Shown: positions 35,922 to 45,683 of the stretch, one piece after another
Numbering within the stretch: position 1 is the stretch's first letter
Layout: every line of letters begins with the position of its first letter
From: DASUXY01 sp035301985
GTDB lineage: Bacteria > Bacillota > Bacilli > Bacillales > Amphibacillaceae
Length of the DNA: 64,000 nucleotides
Assembly: GCA_035301985.1 (NCBI GenBank)
Contig: DATGTE010000004.1
Span: 45,165-109,164, forward strand
Reading direction: 5' to 3'
Translations under genes and position numbers: made by a program
The notes under the pieces: model-generated
What the model was told of the DNA's origin: nothing
What the model saw: the letters and a program-made list of their open reading frames with translations, nothing else
Database searches by the model: none

Positions 35922-36527
35922 TTATTCTTTAAACCAACCTTTTTCCTTAAATCGAGAAATCGCCTCAATACGATTACTTACTTCTAACTTATCTAAAATC
36001 ACGGATATATAGTTACGAACGGTTCCTGTCGTAATAGATAGTTTGCTCGATATTTCTTTGGTATCCTTCCCAACAGCCATGAGCTCAATCACTTGCTTTT
36101 CACGCTCAGTAAGTGGATTTTCAGGTTGACGATAAGCTAAATCAACTAATTCAGGGGCGTAAATACGACGACCATCCATAATTGTTCGAATTGAGTGGGC
36201 TAACTCCTCACTTGGGCTGTCTTTTAACAAATATCCTCGTACATTTGCTTCTCGTGCACGCTCAAAATATCCTGCTCGAGCAAATGTCGTTAAAATAATC
36301 ACTTTGCAAGGATCATCTTTCAATTCCATCGCTGCATCAAGCCCACTCTTAATAGGCATTTCAATGTCCATTATACAAACATCGGGCTGATGTTTTTTCA
36401 CAAGTTGCAATGCTTCTTCACCATTTCTCGCCTTACCTACAACTTCCATATCCTTCTCCAAATCAAGCAAAGATCCAAGCGCACCGAGTAACATTCTTTG
36501 ATCTTCAGCAATCACAATTCGAATCAC
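35922..36527 (-). CDS. desR: Response regulator DesR
   Basis: A 201-residue NarL-type regulator: receiver with Asp54 (VCIMDIEMPIKSG) and a LuxR HTH (LTEREKQVIELMAVGKDTKE). In Bacillus DesR is phosphorylated by DesK when membranes stiffen in the cold and activates des. It is 11 bases downstream of desK, and des is upstream of both in the same direction. A weak hairpin (AGAAGGGCCC / GGGGCCTTCT, 35858-35897) follows the gene. Confidence 0.9.
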   Translation of the reverse strand: MIRIVIAEDQRMLLGALGSLLDLEKDMEVVGKARNGEEALQLVKKHQPDVCIMDIEMPIKSGLDAAMELKDDPCKVIILTTFARAGYFERAREANVRGYLLKDSPSEELAHSIRTIMDGRRIYAPELVDLAYRQPENPLTEREKQVIELMAVGKDTKEISSKLSITTGTVRNYISVILDKLEVSNRIEAISRFKEKGWFKE

Positions 36528-36538
36528 ACAAACTCCTC

Positions 36539-37651
36539 CTATTTTGTTTGTTGAATGACATGCGGTATGCGAAACGTAAGCATTGTTCCATTTGCTGACT
36601 GAACATGTAAACTACCATTCAAAAATTCCAATCGCTCTCTCATTCCCCGAAGACCATGCCCTTTAAATGCTTGTATAGGACCCTTGATGCCAATCCCATC
36701 ATCTTGTACATTGATGAGAATTTCATCAGAGTTCTCTTGAATCGAAATATGACAAGAAGACGCTTGGCTATGATTCACAACGTTCGTAACAGCTTCCTTT
36801 AAACACATGCTTAACACATTTTCGACTAATAAAGGAACATTCGTTAATTTCGAGGTACCCGACATACTGAATTCAACTTGAGCAGCTTGAAGCATATTTT
36901 TAACCCGAATGAGTTCATCTTCAAGTTTAACCGCTCGCATATTCGAAACCATTTCCCGAACTTCTTTTAATGCCGTTCGAGCCGTCTGATGAATATCATC
37001 AATATCTTGTTTAGCAGAGTCAGGAGCTGTATACATGAGCTTCCCAGCCAAATCACTTTTCAAACCGATTAAAGACAATTTTTGTCCTAACGTATCATGT
37101 AAATCACGTGCAATTCGTTGACGTTCTTCAATGATGAGCAACTTCGTATTGGCGTCTTCTAATAACTTTTCAAGCTTCTCGCGATTGTTACGATTGTAGC
37201 GATTGATGGGTAATAAAATGACACCAATCACACTGATAATAATGAATGGCAGTTGTGTAAAAAACAACTCCATTTCTGTGAAAAACCCAATATTAATGGA
37301 AGCAATCGTTGTCAATAAGTGAATACCGTACACAATAAAAAAGCCTATTTTATGTTGAATCCCACCGATGAAAAAAGCTAAAAAGAGGGAAAAATACACA
37401 TAGCCAAAATGAACCGTCATAAAAATACTAATGATCATTTCTAAACCGATCCATATATAAACCGTCCAGTTTTTTGCAACAAAAGATAAGCGATAAGCAA
37501 TAAAAAATAACAAAGTCATTAAAATACCAACTGTTATTTCAATGGTTGATGAAGATTTGAAAATAAAGTAAAAAGGCAACACACAAAAGATAATCCATAC
37601 ATAGAGACTCAGTCCGGTATTTTTCGGGAAAATTTGATACCACTTATCCAC
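36539..37651 (-). CDS. desK: Membrane-fluidity sensor kinase DesK
   Basis: A 370-residue HPK7 kinase with a compact bundle of about five N-terminal membrane helices and no outside domain, then the DHp box ERQRIARDLHDTLGQKLSLI (His in RDLHDT) and HATPase motifs DDGIGI and GHGLRGMRERL. This layout and the operon with des and desR identify DesK, which senses bilayer thickness and order. Confidence 0.92.
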   Translation of the reverse strand: MDKWYQIFPKNTGLSLYVWIIFCVLPFYFIFKSSSTIEITVGILMTLLFFIAYRLSFVAKNWTVYIWIGLEMIISIFMTVHFGYVYFSLFLAFFIGGIQHKIGFFIVYGIHLLTTIASINIGFFTEMELFFTQLPFIIISVIGVILLPINRYNRNNREKLEKLLEDANTKLLIIEERQRIARDLHDTLGQKLSLIGLKSDLAGKLMYTAPDSAKQDIDDIHQTARTALKEVREMVSNMRAVKLEDELIRVKNMLQAAQVEFSMSGTSKLTNVPLLVENVLSMCLKEAVTNVVNHSQASSCHISIQENSDEILINVQDDGIGIKGPIQAFKGHGLRGMRERLEFLNGSLHVQSANGTMLTFRIPHVIQQTK

Positions 37652-37760
37652 AACAGCTCCCCCTTATCTTCTAAGGATTCAAGTTTTTTAAAGTATAACA
37701 GAAAAGACGATCGTCGGCATCTTGCAAATTCTTTCCGACAAATCGCCTGAATACATCGAC

Positions 37761-38819
37761 TCACTTTTCCTGAAAGACTTGCCCCGTTCTCCTATGTTGA
37801 ACCTGCACATCCGACTTAGCTTGTTTCAGCCGTGATTTAGCTTCTTTAAAACTAACAAAGGTTCTTCTTTTCGCATCATACAAACGAAAGCGAATAGATT
37901 TTAAGCTGGAAGCAAACGTAATGGTTGTCGCTTGTTGAAAAGGTTCCGTAGATTCATGAACTTCCTCTAAGTGATAGTTTGGTACCCGCGGACTGAAGTG
38001 ATGAACATGATGGTAGCCAATATTTCCTGTGATCCATTGCAAAACTTTCGGAAGTTTATAATAAGAACTTCCATCGACTGCCGCTTTTACAAAATCCCAA
38101 TCCTCTTCACTTTCAAAGTATGAATCCTCAAATTGATGTTGGACATAAAAAAGCCAAATTCCTAGTGATCCCGATACGAAAAGGATCGGAATTTGAATGC
38201 TTAGAAAAGCTTGCCAGCCAATCGCCCAAATCATCCATCCGTATACGACTACAATAGACACATTCGTCAAGTATGTGTTTAATCGCTCTCTTCGTTTGGC
38301 TCCTTTTCGATTCATTCGGTTCGTAACAAGGAATAGATAAAAAGGGCCTAAACCGAACATGATCAATGGATTACGATACAAACGATAAGCTAACCTTTTC
38401 CAAACAGAGGCGGAAAAATACTCGTCAACAGTCATCACCCATACGTCTCCTGTCCCAAGTTTATCTAAATTACCACTCGTCGCATGGTGGATGGCGTGAT
38501 TTCGCTTCCATTTTTCATAAGGAAATAACGTAATGATTCCTGTAATCGTACCGACCACTCGATTCATTCGATTCCTTTTGAAAAAAGAATGGTGCGTACA
38601 GTCATGAAAAATAATAAAGATGCGAATGACAAATCCCGCAGCTACAATAGCAAATAATATCGTCAACCAATAAGATACGGTTAAACTTTTATATGCTAGA
38701 AACCAAAGAATAATAAATGGTAAAAACGTATTCACTAACTGTCTTATACTTGATTTTGTATCCGATGATTCAAAAGGAGCTACTTTTTTTCTTAATTGAG
38801 CTTGTTTACAGTTACACAT
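37761..38819 (-). CDS. des: Acyl-lipid desaturase Des
   Basis: A 352-residue membrane di-iron desaturase that introduces a cis double bond into membrane lipid acyl chains. The three histidine boxes are clear: HDCTHH, HAIHHATSG and HHVHHFSP. ATG at 38819 after AGGAGGAAATC; ten upstream codons are not needed. Two DesR-like dyads lie 80-115 bases upstream. The gene is followed by desK and desR. Confidence 0.94.
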   Translation of the reverse strand: MCNCKQAQLRKKVAPFESSDTKSSIRQLVNTFLPFIILWFLAYKSLTVSYWLTILFAIVAAGFVIRIFIIFHDCTHHSFFKRNRMNRVVGTITGIITLFPYEKWKRNHAIHHATSGNLDKLGTGDVWVMTVDEYFSASVWKRLAYRLYRNPLIMFGLGPFYLFLVTNRMNRKGAKRRERLNTYLTNVSIVVVYGWMIWAIGWQAFLSIQIPILFVSGSLGIWLFYVQHQFEDSYFESEEDWDFVKAAVDGSSYYKLPKVLQWITGNIGYHHVHHFSPRVPNYHLEEVHESTEPFQQATTITFASSLKSIRFRLYDAKRRTFVSFKEAKSRLKQAKSDVQVQHRRTGQVFQEK

Positions 38820-38896
38820 GATTTCCTCCTGTATAAACGTTATCGTCATTCGACATGAGTTATTCTTAGCTTAAAAGAAATACAAACGCAATAAAA

Positions 38897-38933
38897 GACA
38901 TACATGTCACGAGGGCGATATGACAAATGTCAT
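38897..38933 (-). promoter_or_regulatory. Candidate DesR binding sites upstream of des
   Basis: Two dyads, GACATACATGTC (38897-38908) and ATGACAAATGTCAT (38920-38933), with centres 24 bases apart. Both are built on a GACAT/ATGTC core. Their place upstream of des matches the known tandem DesR region of Bacillus. Confidence 0.65.
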
Positions 38934-39083
38934 GGTTCATCTTCATACATATCGATACAATGAAGGGAGGAAACTTTATGTTCAGATGTTCCACACAGAG
39001 CAGACTCATCCTCAATAGTTAAAACACGCAAACATAGATGATATAATGTAATTTAAATGAATTGATCCAATCGAGGTGAGAAA

Positions 39084-39872
39084 ATGAAAATCGGATTAAT
39101 CGGAACGGGGACGATCGGCAAGTTTTTATTAGAAAAAATCAATTCAGAGAGAATTTTTGCGAATCATTACATTACATCTGTTTTAGATGAGCGAGACAAG
39201 TCAAAAGAAAAACTACATCGTCTTTCTCAGCAATATCATTTTACTGCTTTTGATGACGTGCAATCCTTTTTGCAATCTGACATCGACTTCATTATTGAAT
39301 GCGCGAACGTTGCAACGGCTCAAACGTATGCTACAACCATACTGCAAGAGAAAAACGTATTAATGATCAGTGTCGGTGCACTTATGGACGAAAAGTTACT
39401 TGAGGAGTTAACAAGGATTGCTAAAACAAACCAAACGAAACTTTATTTACCTTCTGGAGCCATCGGTGGACTAGAAACCATTCAAGCTGCCCATATACTT
39501 GGCGGTTTGCATCATGTTACGTTAATAACGCGTAAACCAGCCCATGCACTAATGAAAGAGCCGCCCACGGAAGTGACAACAATCTTTTCAGGTCCAGCAA
39601 AAGACGCGATAAAAGAATATCCCCAAAATACGAATGTAGCGATAACCCTTTCATTAGCAGGATTAGGAGTCGATGAAACGGAGGTAAAAATTATTGCTGA
39701 CCCGAATATCGACAAAAATGTTCATGAAATTCATGCCGAAGGAGACTTTGGTGTAATTGATTTCATATTCAAAAACAATCCACTACCTACGAATCCAAAA
39801 ACAAGTTATTTAACTGCTTTAAGTATTTTATCGACAATCCATTCACTCGAGCAACATGTAGTCATCGGTTAA
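39084..39872 (+). CDS. nadX: L-aspartate dehydrogenase
   Basis: A 262-residue Rossmann enzyme (GLIGTGTIGKFLLEKI) with ECANVATAQTY, the catalytic-region LYLPSGAIGGLETIQAA and the C-terminal NPLPTNPKTSYLTALS typical of NadX. It oxidises L-aspartate to iminoaspartate with NAD(P), the substrate of quinolinate synthase. The NAD operon at 47-51 kb has nadC and nadA but no nadB, so this gene probably supplies the first step. ATG after TCGAGGTGAGAAA; ends at a strong terminator. Confidence 0.92.
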   Translation: MKIGLIGTGTIGKFLLEKINSERIFANHYITSVLDERDKSKEKLHRLSQQYHFTAFDDVQSFLQSDIDFIIECANVATAQTYATTILQEKNVLMISVGALMDEKLLEELTRIAKTNQTKLYLPSGAIGGLETIQAAHILGGLHHVTLITRKPAHALMKEPPTEVTTIFSGPAKDAIKEYPQNTNVAITLSLAGLGVDETEVKIIADPNIDKNVHEIHAEGDFGVIDFIFKNNPLPTNPKTSYLTALSILSTIHSLEQHVVIG

Positions 39873-39914
39873 AGAAACGTAGGAAATAAATCAAAAATCT
39901 TTGTTTACATAATC

Positions 39915-39965
39915 GTAGGAAAAGCGATACTGATTGAATCAGCTTCGTTTTTCCTACTTTTTTTA
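39915..39965 (+). terminator. Terminator of nadX
   Basis: Stem GTAGGAAAAGCGA (39915-39927) / TCGTTTTTCCTAC (one mismatch) followed by TTTTTTT. Confidence 0.85.
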
Positions 39966-40176
39966 CGTATGTGCTCATGTGGAAACGATGATTCCCTTTT
40001 TTGATGAGGAAGAGGTAACTTTTTCATGGAAAACATGGAGTAACTTCGTTCTATATCATATTCGCCTCGTCTATTTATTTAAAAGAAGTCTGTCATCAGT
40101 TAGTCTTCTCATTCGTAAAGATAACAGTAGATGTAAAATCTTACCTTTTAACCCCTTCCCCTTAGCATAGTCATTT

Positions 40177-40408
40177 TTAATTTGGCGTGATTTTTTCAAG
40201 AGATGTCCAACCATAAGCTACTTCTGTCAGGTCTTCCCTTCTATTCTTATTTGTGCACAATCAATCTTTTGTCCCCCAACTGTTCATAAAAATGTTTGGA
40301 AGGGTTTTGTTCAAGTACCCAGACAAGCGTTGAATTCATACCCGCTTTCTGAAACTCTTCCACGAAGGATTGAAGCAGTAATTTACATTTGGCTTTTCTT
40401 CCATGTGG
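40177..40408 (-). pseudogene. Decayed GNAT acetyltransferase fragment
   Basis: Directly after the SIMPL stop codon the minus strand reads the C-terminal half of a GNAT enzyme: KLLLQSFVEEFQKAGMNSTL, VWVLEQNPSKHFYEQLG, the usual acetyl-CoA/C-terminal pattern. A frameshift near 40258 follows, after which the tail continues as TEVAYGWTSLEKITPN. The N-terminal half, including most of motif A, is absent. This explains an otherwise empty 230-base gap. Confidence 0.75.
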
Positions 40409-41098
40409 TCATTCATATGAAAACTGCACTTCTACCCTTGCATGAATCGTGATTTGTCCAGGTTCGATCGGCGTGGTAAATCCGGCTTCTTTGACAGCTA
40501 ATGTTTGCACAGATGCTGTAGGCTCTGTCGTCAGTTCGACAATTTTAATTGGGGTTACATGTAAAATAAGTTCCATCGATTCAGCAATTGTTTGTGCTTT
40601 AATGCGGGCATCTTCTAACGCTCGACGTAAGGCTTGTTGATAATAACGAGATGCGTCGGTCAGTGTAAATTCAAGGTTTGACACCTGATTCACACCGTGT
40701 TGAACCGCAACATCAATCACTCGTCCTGCTCCTTGAACGTTCGTCATTTCAACGGCAATGGCATGAACGACTTCGTAGTGTCTAAACAGTTGCTTTCCGT
40801 CGACATAGTCATACCGCGGTTGGATACGGTAACTAGCCGTTTGGATTTGTTCCTGGGCAATCCCCAACTGAACAATAGCTTGAATGACATTATTCATCAT
40901 GGAAGCATTCTCTTTTTGCGCCTCACTAAGCTGAGCACTCTCCGTGCGGACGTCTAACTGGACACGAAAACGATTCGGTTCAATCGCTATACTCCCTTTC
41001 CCTGAAACGGTCATTACGCGAGCATTTTCCACTTTTTCACTCAACTGATGGGCATATGAACGATTGTTGAGCATTTGCTGCCGATTCTCATCATACAT
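40409..41098 (-). CDS. SIMPL domain-containing protein
   Basis: A 229-residue protein of the DUF541/SIMPL family: MTVSGKGSIAIEPNRFRVQL near the N-terminus and ITIHARVEVQFSYE at the end. Relatives form rings at membranes or in the cytosol and have been linked to oxidative stress, but no activity is established. No signal peptide is seen, so it is probably cytosolic. It lies between an argS pseudogene upstream and a GNAT relic downstream. Confidence 0.88.
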   Translation of the reverse strand: MYDENRQQMLNNRSYAHQLSEKVENARVMTVSGKGSIAIEPNRFRVQLDVRTESAQLSEAQKENASMMNNVIQAIVQLGIAQEQIQTASYRIQPRYDYVDGKQLFRHYEVVHAIAVEMTNVQGAGRVIDVAVQHGVNQVSNLEFTLTDASRYYQQALRRALEDARIKAQTIAESMELILHVTPIKIVELTTEPTASVQTLAVKEAGFTTPIEPGQITIHARVEVQFSYE

Positions 41099-41198
41099 TC
41101 CTATTCCCGCCTTTCTATAAAGATGAGCATTACTAGATGATATGATGATGGATCCCTGTTTGTTCGCATTTCACCCATATGATTTACAATCTGGATAT

Positions 41199-42886
41199 TT
41201 ACATTTCCTTCGGTGCTTGTATCCCGAGTAATTGTAACCCTTCTTTCAAAACAATCGTGACAGATTTTACTAACGATAAGCGATCCGGCTGTTCATCATC
41301 ATCGGCTAAAATTTGCACATGTGTATAATATTTGTTGAAAGCTTGTGCCAATTTTAAGACATATTTAGCGATTTTCGATGGATCGTTGTCGATACATGCG
41401 CTTTTAATCATTGGAGGAAATTCCAGCAATATTTTTATAACGTCCCAACTATACGTATCATTTAGTCCAGCAGGCTTAAACGAATCGACGTTTGCCTTGT
41501 TGATAACCGAACAAGCCCTCGCATATGTATATTGAACATAGGGACCTGTTGTTCCTGTAAATGTAAACATATTTTTAAACGAGAACTCAATATTGTTTTG
41601 TCTTTCGTTCTTTAAATCTTGAAAAATAATTGCTCCAACCCCAACTTGTTTAGCAATTTCTAACTTATTACGAAGAGTTGGATTTTTTTCTTCAATCATT
41701 TTCTTTGCTAACTGAAAAGCTTCGTCAATCACATCTTCTAAAAGAACGACTTTCCCTTTACGTGTCGACATCTTTTTCCCATTTTTTAATATCAATCCAA
41801 AAGGAATATGCTCCATGTTCGCTGCCCATTCATAACCCATTTGTTTGAGAACGGCAAAGACTTGCTGAAAATGTAGACGTTGCTCTTCTCCTACGACGTA
41901 CAGCGCTTTCGTAAATTTGTATTTTTTTGTCGGTAAATCGCAGCGGTAAGATCTCTTGTCGCATACAAGGTCGCACCGTCTGATTTGCGAATGAGACAAG
42001 GAGGTAAATTAAATGATGCTAAGTCAACCACTTCAGCACCTTCCGATTGAGTAATCAATCCTTTTTTTGCAAGTTGATCAATCGTTTCGTTCATCTTGTC
42101 ATTGTAAAATGCTTCACCGTGATGACAATCAAAATGAATGCCGAGTAAATCATAAATTTTTGTAAATTCTTGGAGTGACTCTTCCTTAAACCATGTCCAC
42201 AGTCGATGTGCCTCTTGATTTCCAGCCTCAAGTTTTTTAAACCATTGTCTCGCTTCTTCTTCCAAACTTGAATCTTCGTTTGCTTCCTCGTGAAACTTTA
42301 CATACAGTTTCATTAATTGCGGAATCGGATCGGCTCTTACCTCACTTTCATCCCCCCATCGATGATAAGCGACGATTAATTTCCCAAATTGTGTTCCCCA
42401 ATCTCCGAGATGATTGATTCGTATGACTCGATAGCCACATTTTTCTGCGATATGTGCTAAGGAGTTACCGATAACAGTCGAACGTAAATGTCCCATAGAG
42501 AAAGGCTTCGCAATATTCGGTGAAGAAAAATCGATTGTCACCGTGTTTCTTTTCCCAAACGAGTGCGAACCATAGGTCTCCTCTTGCTTTAAAATGGTTT
42601 TCATCACACGTTCACTAACGACTCGCTTATTCAAAAACACATTTACATAGGCACCATTAGCGACGATTTTTTCAAACAGTGGAGATTCAATTTTTCCCGC
42701 TAATTGTAATGCGATGTGATGCGGAGATTTCTTCTTTACTTTTGCGAGTGAAAAACACGGAAAAGCTAAATCTCCTTGAGAAGCGTAAGATGGCTTTTCG
42801 ATACCTTCCATCACTCGATCAAGAGACATACACGCATTGATATGTGAATGAAGTAAGGTTGCAAACGTCTGTTTCATTTTCTTCAA
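41199..42886 (-). pseudogene. argS: Arginyl-tRNA synthetase with a homopolymer frameshift
   Basis: Complete class I ArgS (about 560 residues) split into two frames. The N-terminal frame (42886 to about 41945) has the HIGH-like SMGHLRSTVIGNSL and the catalytic domain through ATRDLTAAIYRQK. The C-terminal frame continues with KYKFTKALYVVGEEQ, the KMSK-like KKMSTRKGK and the DALR anticodon domain to PKEM. The break is in a run of seven A (minus strand, near 41935); one more A would restore ArgS. It sits behind an Arg T-box. It is either a sequencing error, a mutated accessory copy, or a slippery site. A second argS elsewhere would be essential if it is truly broken. Confidence 0.88.
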
Positions 42887-42901
42887 CTTCTTATTATTAA
42901 A

Positions 42902-43122
42902 AAAATAAAAATCTCGCCTCTACTTAGAGACGAGATGACTCGCGGTACCACTCTGATTGTTCACAATGAACCTTCTTTTCTAAGGATAACGGGCTATTAC
43001 CCGACAGGGCCCTACTTTTGTTCAGGCTGTTTCTAGGAAGTGCGCTTCATGATGATAAGACATTAGGCTTTCACCATCCCTAATTCGCTCAGGCCATAGT
43101 CATCATTACTCTCTTCCTCATC
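42902..43122 (-). promoter_or_regulatory. Arginine T-box riboswitch of argS
   Basis: Minus strand: stem I starts GGAAGAGAGTA (near 43115) with ATGATGA pairing TCATCAT, then GAA-G-CGC-A, giving specifier CGC (Arg, 43042-43044) above a CTTCC base helix. The T-box core is AGAGTGGTACCGCG (42941-42954). The terminator ATCTCGTCTCT/AGAGGCGAGAT plus T-run ends at 42902. Specifier and gene agree. Confidence 0.93.
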
Positions 43123-43758
43123 GAATCGATATATGTTTTTGATCAATGATTCATTTCAAGCAACTATATGAATATTCATACACTCATTTCGGCTCTTTTA
43201 TACATTGTGCTTTAAAAGTGACTATAAAATATGTTACGATCAGTAGTTTAACAAATATTATCACAAATTTTTCGAAAAGTAAAATAATCATTATTCATAC
43301 GAGCGGGTCATGATCAACCGTAATCGATTTTCGCAATAATGAAATAACCTTCACGATGATCGTTCTAAAATTTATAAACGAACGCCATAAAAAATCATTT
43401 TACCGAATAATCCACTTAAATAATTTAATTTTAACCTTTACTTTCCCTAAAATTCTATGTATACTAATATTCAGAATTAATTAATAATTGTGTTTGCATT
43501 CCCTTCCAAATACAAACAGTGTCTTGGATAAATAATGATTACCTTTAATGAAAACGGTTACAATGGCGAGGTTATATGGGCAGCGTTTTTCCTAGCATCA
43601 GCGTCATTTTACGAAAGCGAATGAAATAATAAAAGTAGGGTCTTGCTACATATGAAAAAGAGATCGATTGATTGACCTCACCTCTTTAACCGTTACTTTG
43701 TACAGTGATTTCTAAAAGATGTCGGTAGGGAGCTAAAAAAATAAATTAGGGGGAATAT
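43123..43758. other. Divergent intergenic region between argS and sat
   Basis: About 640 AT-rich bases with no ORF. It contains the argS promoter region and a cre-like site (listed separately), but I could not fix start sites for either gene. Confidence 0.5.
43549..43562 (+). promoter_or_regulatory. CcpA cre site upstream of sat
   Basis: TGAAAACGGTTACA fully fits the cre consensus. It lies about 200 bases before the sat start, so catabolite control of the sat-OFA region is likely. Confidence 0.65.
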
Positions 43759-45486
43759 GTGATGAATCAAAAACAAATCGTTATGGACGACGAAGAAACA
43801 TTCACAAATTATCCGCAACAACCACATGGTGGAAAGTTAGTGAATCGAGTAGCAACAGGAAAAAAACGAAAAGAGGAACTGGCAAGAGCAGAAAACTTAC
43901 CTACCATAATGGTCGACCTCGAAGCCGTTATTACTCTGGAAATGATTGCGACAGGAGTATTATCTCCTAATGAAGGATTCATGAACGAGGAAGACTATAA
44001 GTCGGTTCTTCATAATGGTAGATTGAAAAATAATGTCATTTGGCCTGTCCCTCTAAGCTTTGCTCCGACAGGTGAGCGAAATAAACAAGTGATTGAATCA
44101 CTTTCGATCGGTGATGACGTCGTTCTTGCTGACGAAAACAAAGAGCCTGTTGCGATCCTCAATGTGGAGGATATTTTCACATATAACAAAGAAGAACGGG
44201 CTTCACATCTATTCGGAACGACTGATCGAAATCATCCTGGTGTCGATGCTATTTTTCGACGAATGGGAGATACCGCTTTAGGAGGACCGATTACATTACT
44301 AAACCGTGTACATTGGGGACCTTTTGAAAAGCTACGATTAGAGCCGAAAGACACGTGGAATCTATTTTACGAGGAAAAGAAATTCCGCTCTGTAGCAGGA
44401 TTTATTACGGGAGCCAATCCGATGCACCGTGGCCATGAATATATCCATCGAAACGCTTTAGAGGAAGTCGATGGTTTGTTAGTTCAACCTTTAGTTGAAA
44501 TGGCTAAACGTGAATATACACGACATGAGTTTCGTATGTTAGCCTATCGAAGTGTGTTAGATACGTATTACCCGGAAGATCGGTCAATTCTTTCTCCATT
44601 AAGAGTAACGTATATCTTCGCCGGGCCTCGGGAGACGGTTTTACATGCTTTAATTATGAAAAATTACGGTTGTACCCATGCTCTCATTGGTCGAGATCAT
44701 GCGGGGATAGGCGATTACTATGATAAGTATGCCAGTCATACGATTTTTGACGAATTTACTCCGGATGAACTAGGTATTGATGTTCGACTATATCACGAAG
44801 TCTTTTATTGTACACGTTGTGATAGCCCAGCGACTGTCCAATCATGTCCACACGATGAACGTTATCGAATTAATATCTCTGGTACAGGAATTCGAGAATT
44901 ACTAAGGCATGGAATTTTACCTCCTAAAGAGATTGTTCGACCAGAATCAGCTCGAATTGCAATGCAAGGGGTTCAGCCGAAAGGTGTCGATGAAAATAAT
45001 GAAGCAATCCTACCTGTCGGTAAAACAATTAAAAGTATCTTCCCCTTTTATTTAGAAGCAACTCGACTCGGTGGACAAAAACGCAAGAAGCCATTAATAG
45101 CTGAAGAGCTTACGATTCAAGACTTAGAGGCAGCTGTTATGGATGTTCGTTCAAATGCTGATCGCATTTACAAGGAAATTTTTGAAGAGTTTAGTTTTGT
45201 TAGTGACTTGAACCGCTCTTTGCAACCTGAATGGGTAACGGAAGCTCGTGAGTCCGTAAAGGAACAACAAAAAATGGTCGTACAAAACCTAGAAGAAAAA
45301 GTGAACCAAGCTCCAGAAGCGGCCTCCGATGAATTTATGTACCAAGACAAAGCGGAAGCTGAACGCGAACTAAAAGTAGCTCAGCAAATTCTCAAAGATA
45401 TTCCACCGGCACTGCGTTCTGAAAAATTAAACTATCGCGTTTGGAACCTTTTACCGTATCATCGTTATCGGGGTAGTGATGAATAA
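43759..45486 (+). CDS. sat: Divergent ATP-sulfurylase-like protein with C-terminal extension
   Basis: A 575-residue protein related to sulfate adenylyltransferase, which makes APS from ATP and sulfate or the reverse. Family features: PUA-like N-terminal domain (ITLEMIATGVLSPNEGFM), GRDHAGIGDYYDKY, a zinc motif YCTRC..SCPH (C-x2-C-x8-C-x-H) and ISGTGIRELLRHG. Two things are odd. The sulfate-binding QTRNPxHRAHE motif reads ITGANPMHRGHE, keeping HxxH but losing Gln and Arg. About 170 residues follow the normal end (after RPES), mostly charged and helical, so it is far longer than the ~385-residue Bacillus Sat. No cysC or cysH is adjacent. Substrate therefore uncertain. GTG/ATG start after TTAGGGGGAATAT. 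Confidence 0.8.
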   Translation: MMNQKQIVMDDEETFTNYPQQPHGGKLVNRVATGKKRKEELARAENLPTIMVDLEAVITLEMIATGVLSPNEGFMNEEDYKSVLHNGRLKNNVIWPVPLSFAPTGERNKQVIESLSIGDDVVLADENKEPVAILNVEDIFTYNKEERASHLFGTTDRNHPGVDAIFRRMGDTALGGPITLLNRVHWGPFEKLRLEPKDTWNLFYEEKKFRSVAGFITGANPMHRGHEYIHRNALEEVDGLLVQPLVEMAKREYTRHEFRMLAYRSVLDTYYPEDRSILSPLRVTYIFAGPRETVLHALIMKNYGCTHALIGRDHAGIGDYYDKYASHTIFDEFTPDELGIDVRLYHEVFYCTRCDSPATVQSCPHDERYRINISGTGIRELLRHGILPPKEIVRPESARIAMQGVQPKGVDENNEAILPVGKTIKSIFPFYLEATRLGGQKRKKPLIAEELTIQDLEAAVMDVRSNADRIYKEIFEEFSFVSDLNRSLQPEWVTEARESVKEQQKMVVQNLEEKVNQAPEAASDEFMYQDKAEAERELKVAQQILKDIPPALRSEKLNYRVWNLLPYHRYRGSDE

Positions 45487-45592
45487 TCCACTCAATAGTC
45501 GGAATAGTTAAAATTCATGTGAGCCTTATAGGGTAACGTATGCTTTTCCATGAATGAGGAGGGAAATTACGATCGTCTAAGTAAGTTCATAG

Positions 45593-45630
45593 AATCCCGC
45601 CGATATTTTCGGGCGGGATTTTAAATTTTT
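45593..45630 (+). terminator. Terminator of sat
   Basis: Stem AATCCCGCC (45593-45601) / GGCGGGATT (45612-45620) followed by a T-rich tract. Confidence 0.85.
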
Positions 45631-45683
45631 TACTTCTGTTCATCCCTATACAGTACTTCGAAAATTTTTGGAGGTGAAGTTCA

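Noticed and set aside
39934..40170. 78-codon plus-strand frame after nadX
   Set aside because: It starts within the nadX terminator, has no ribosome site and no recognisable sequence.
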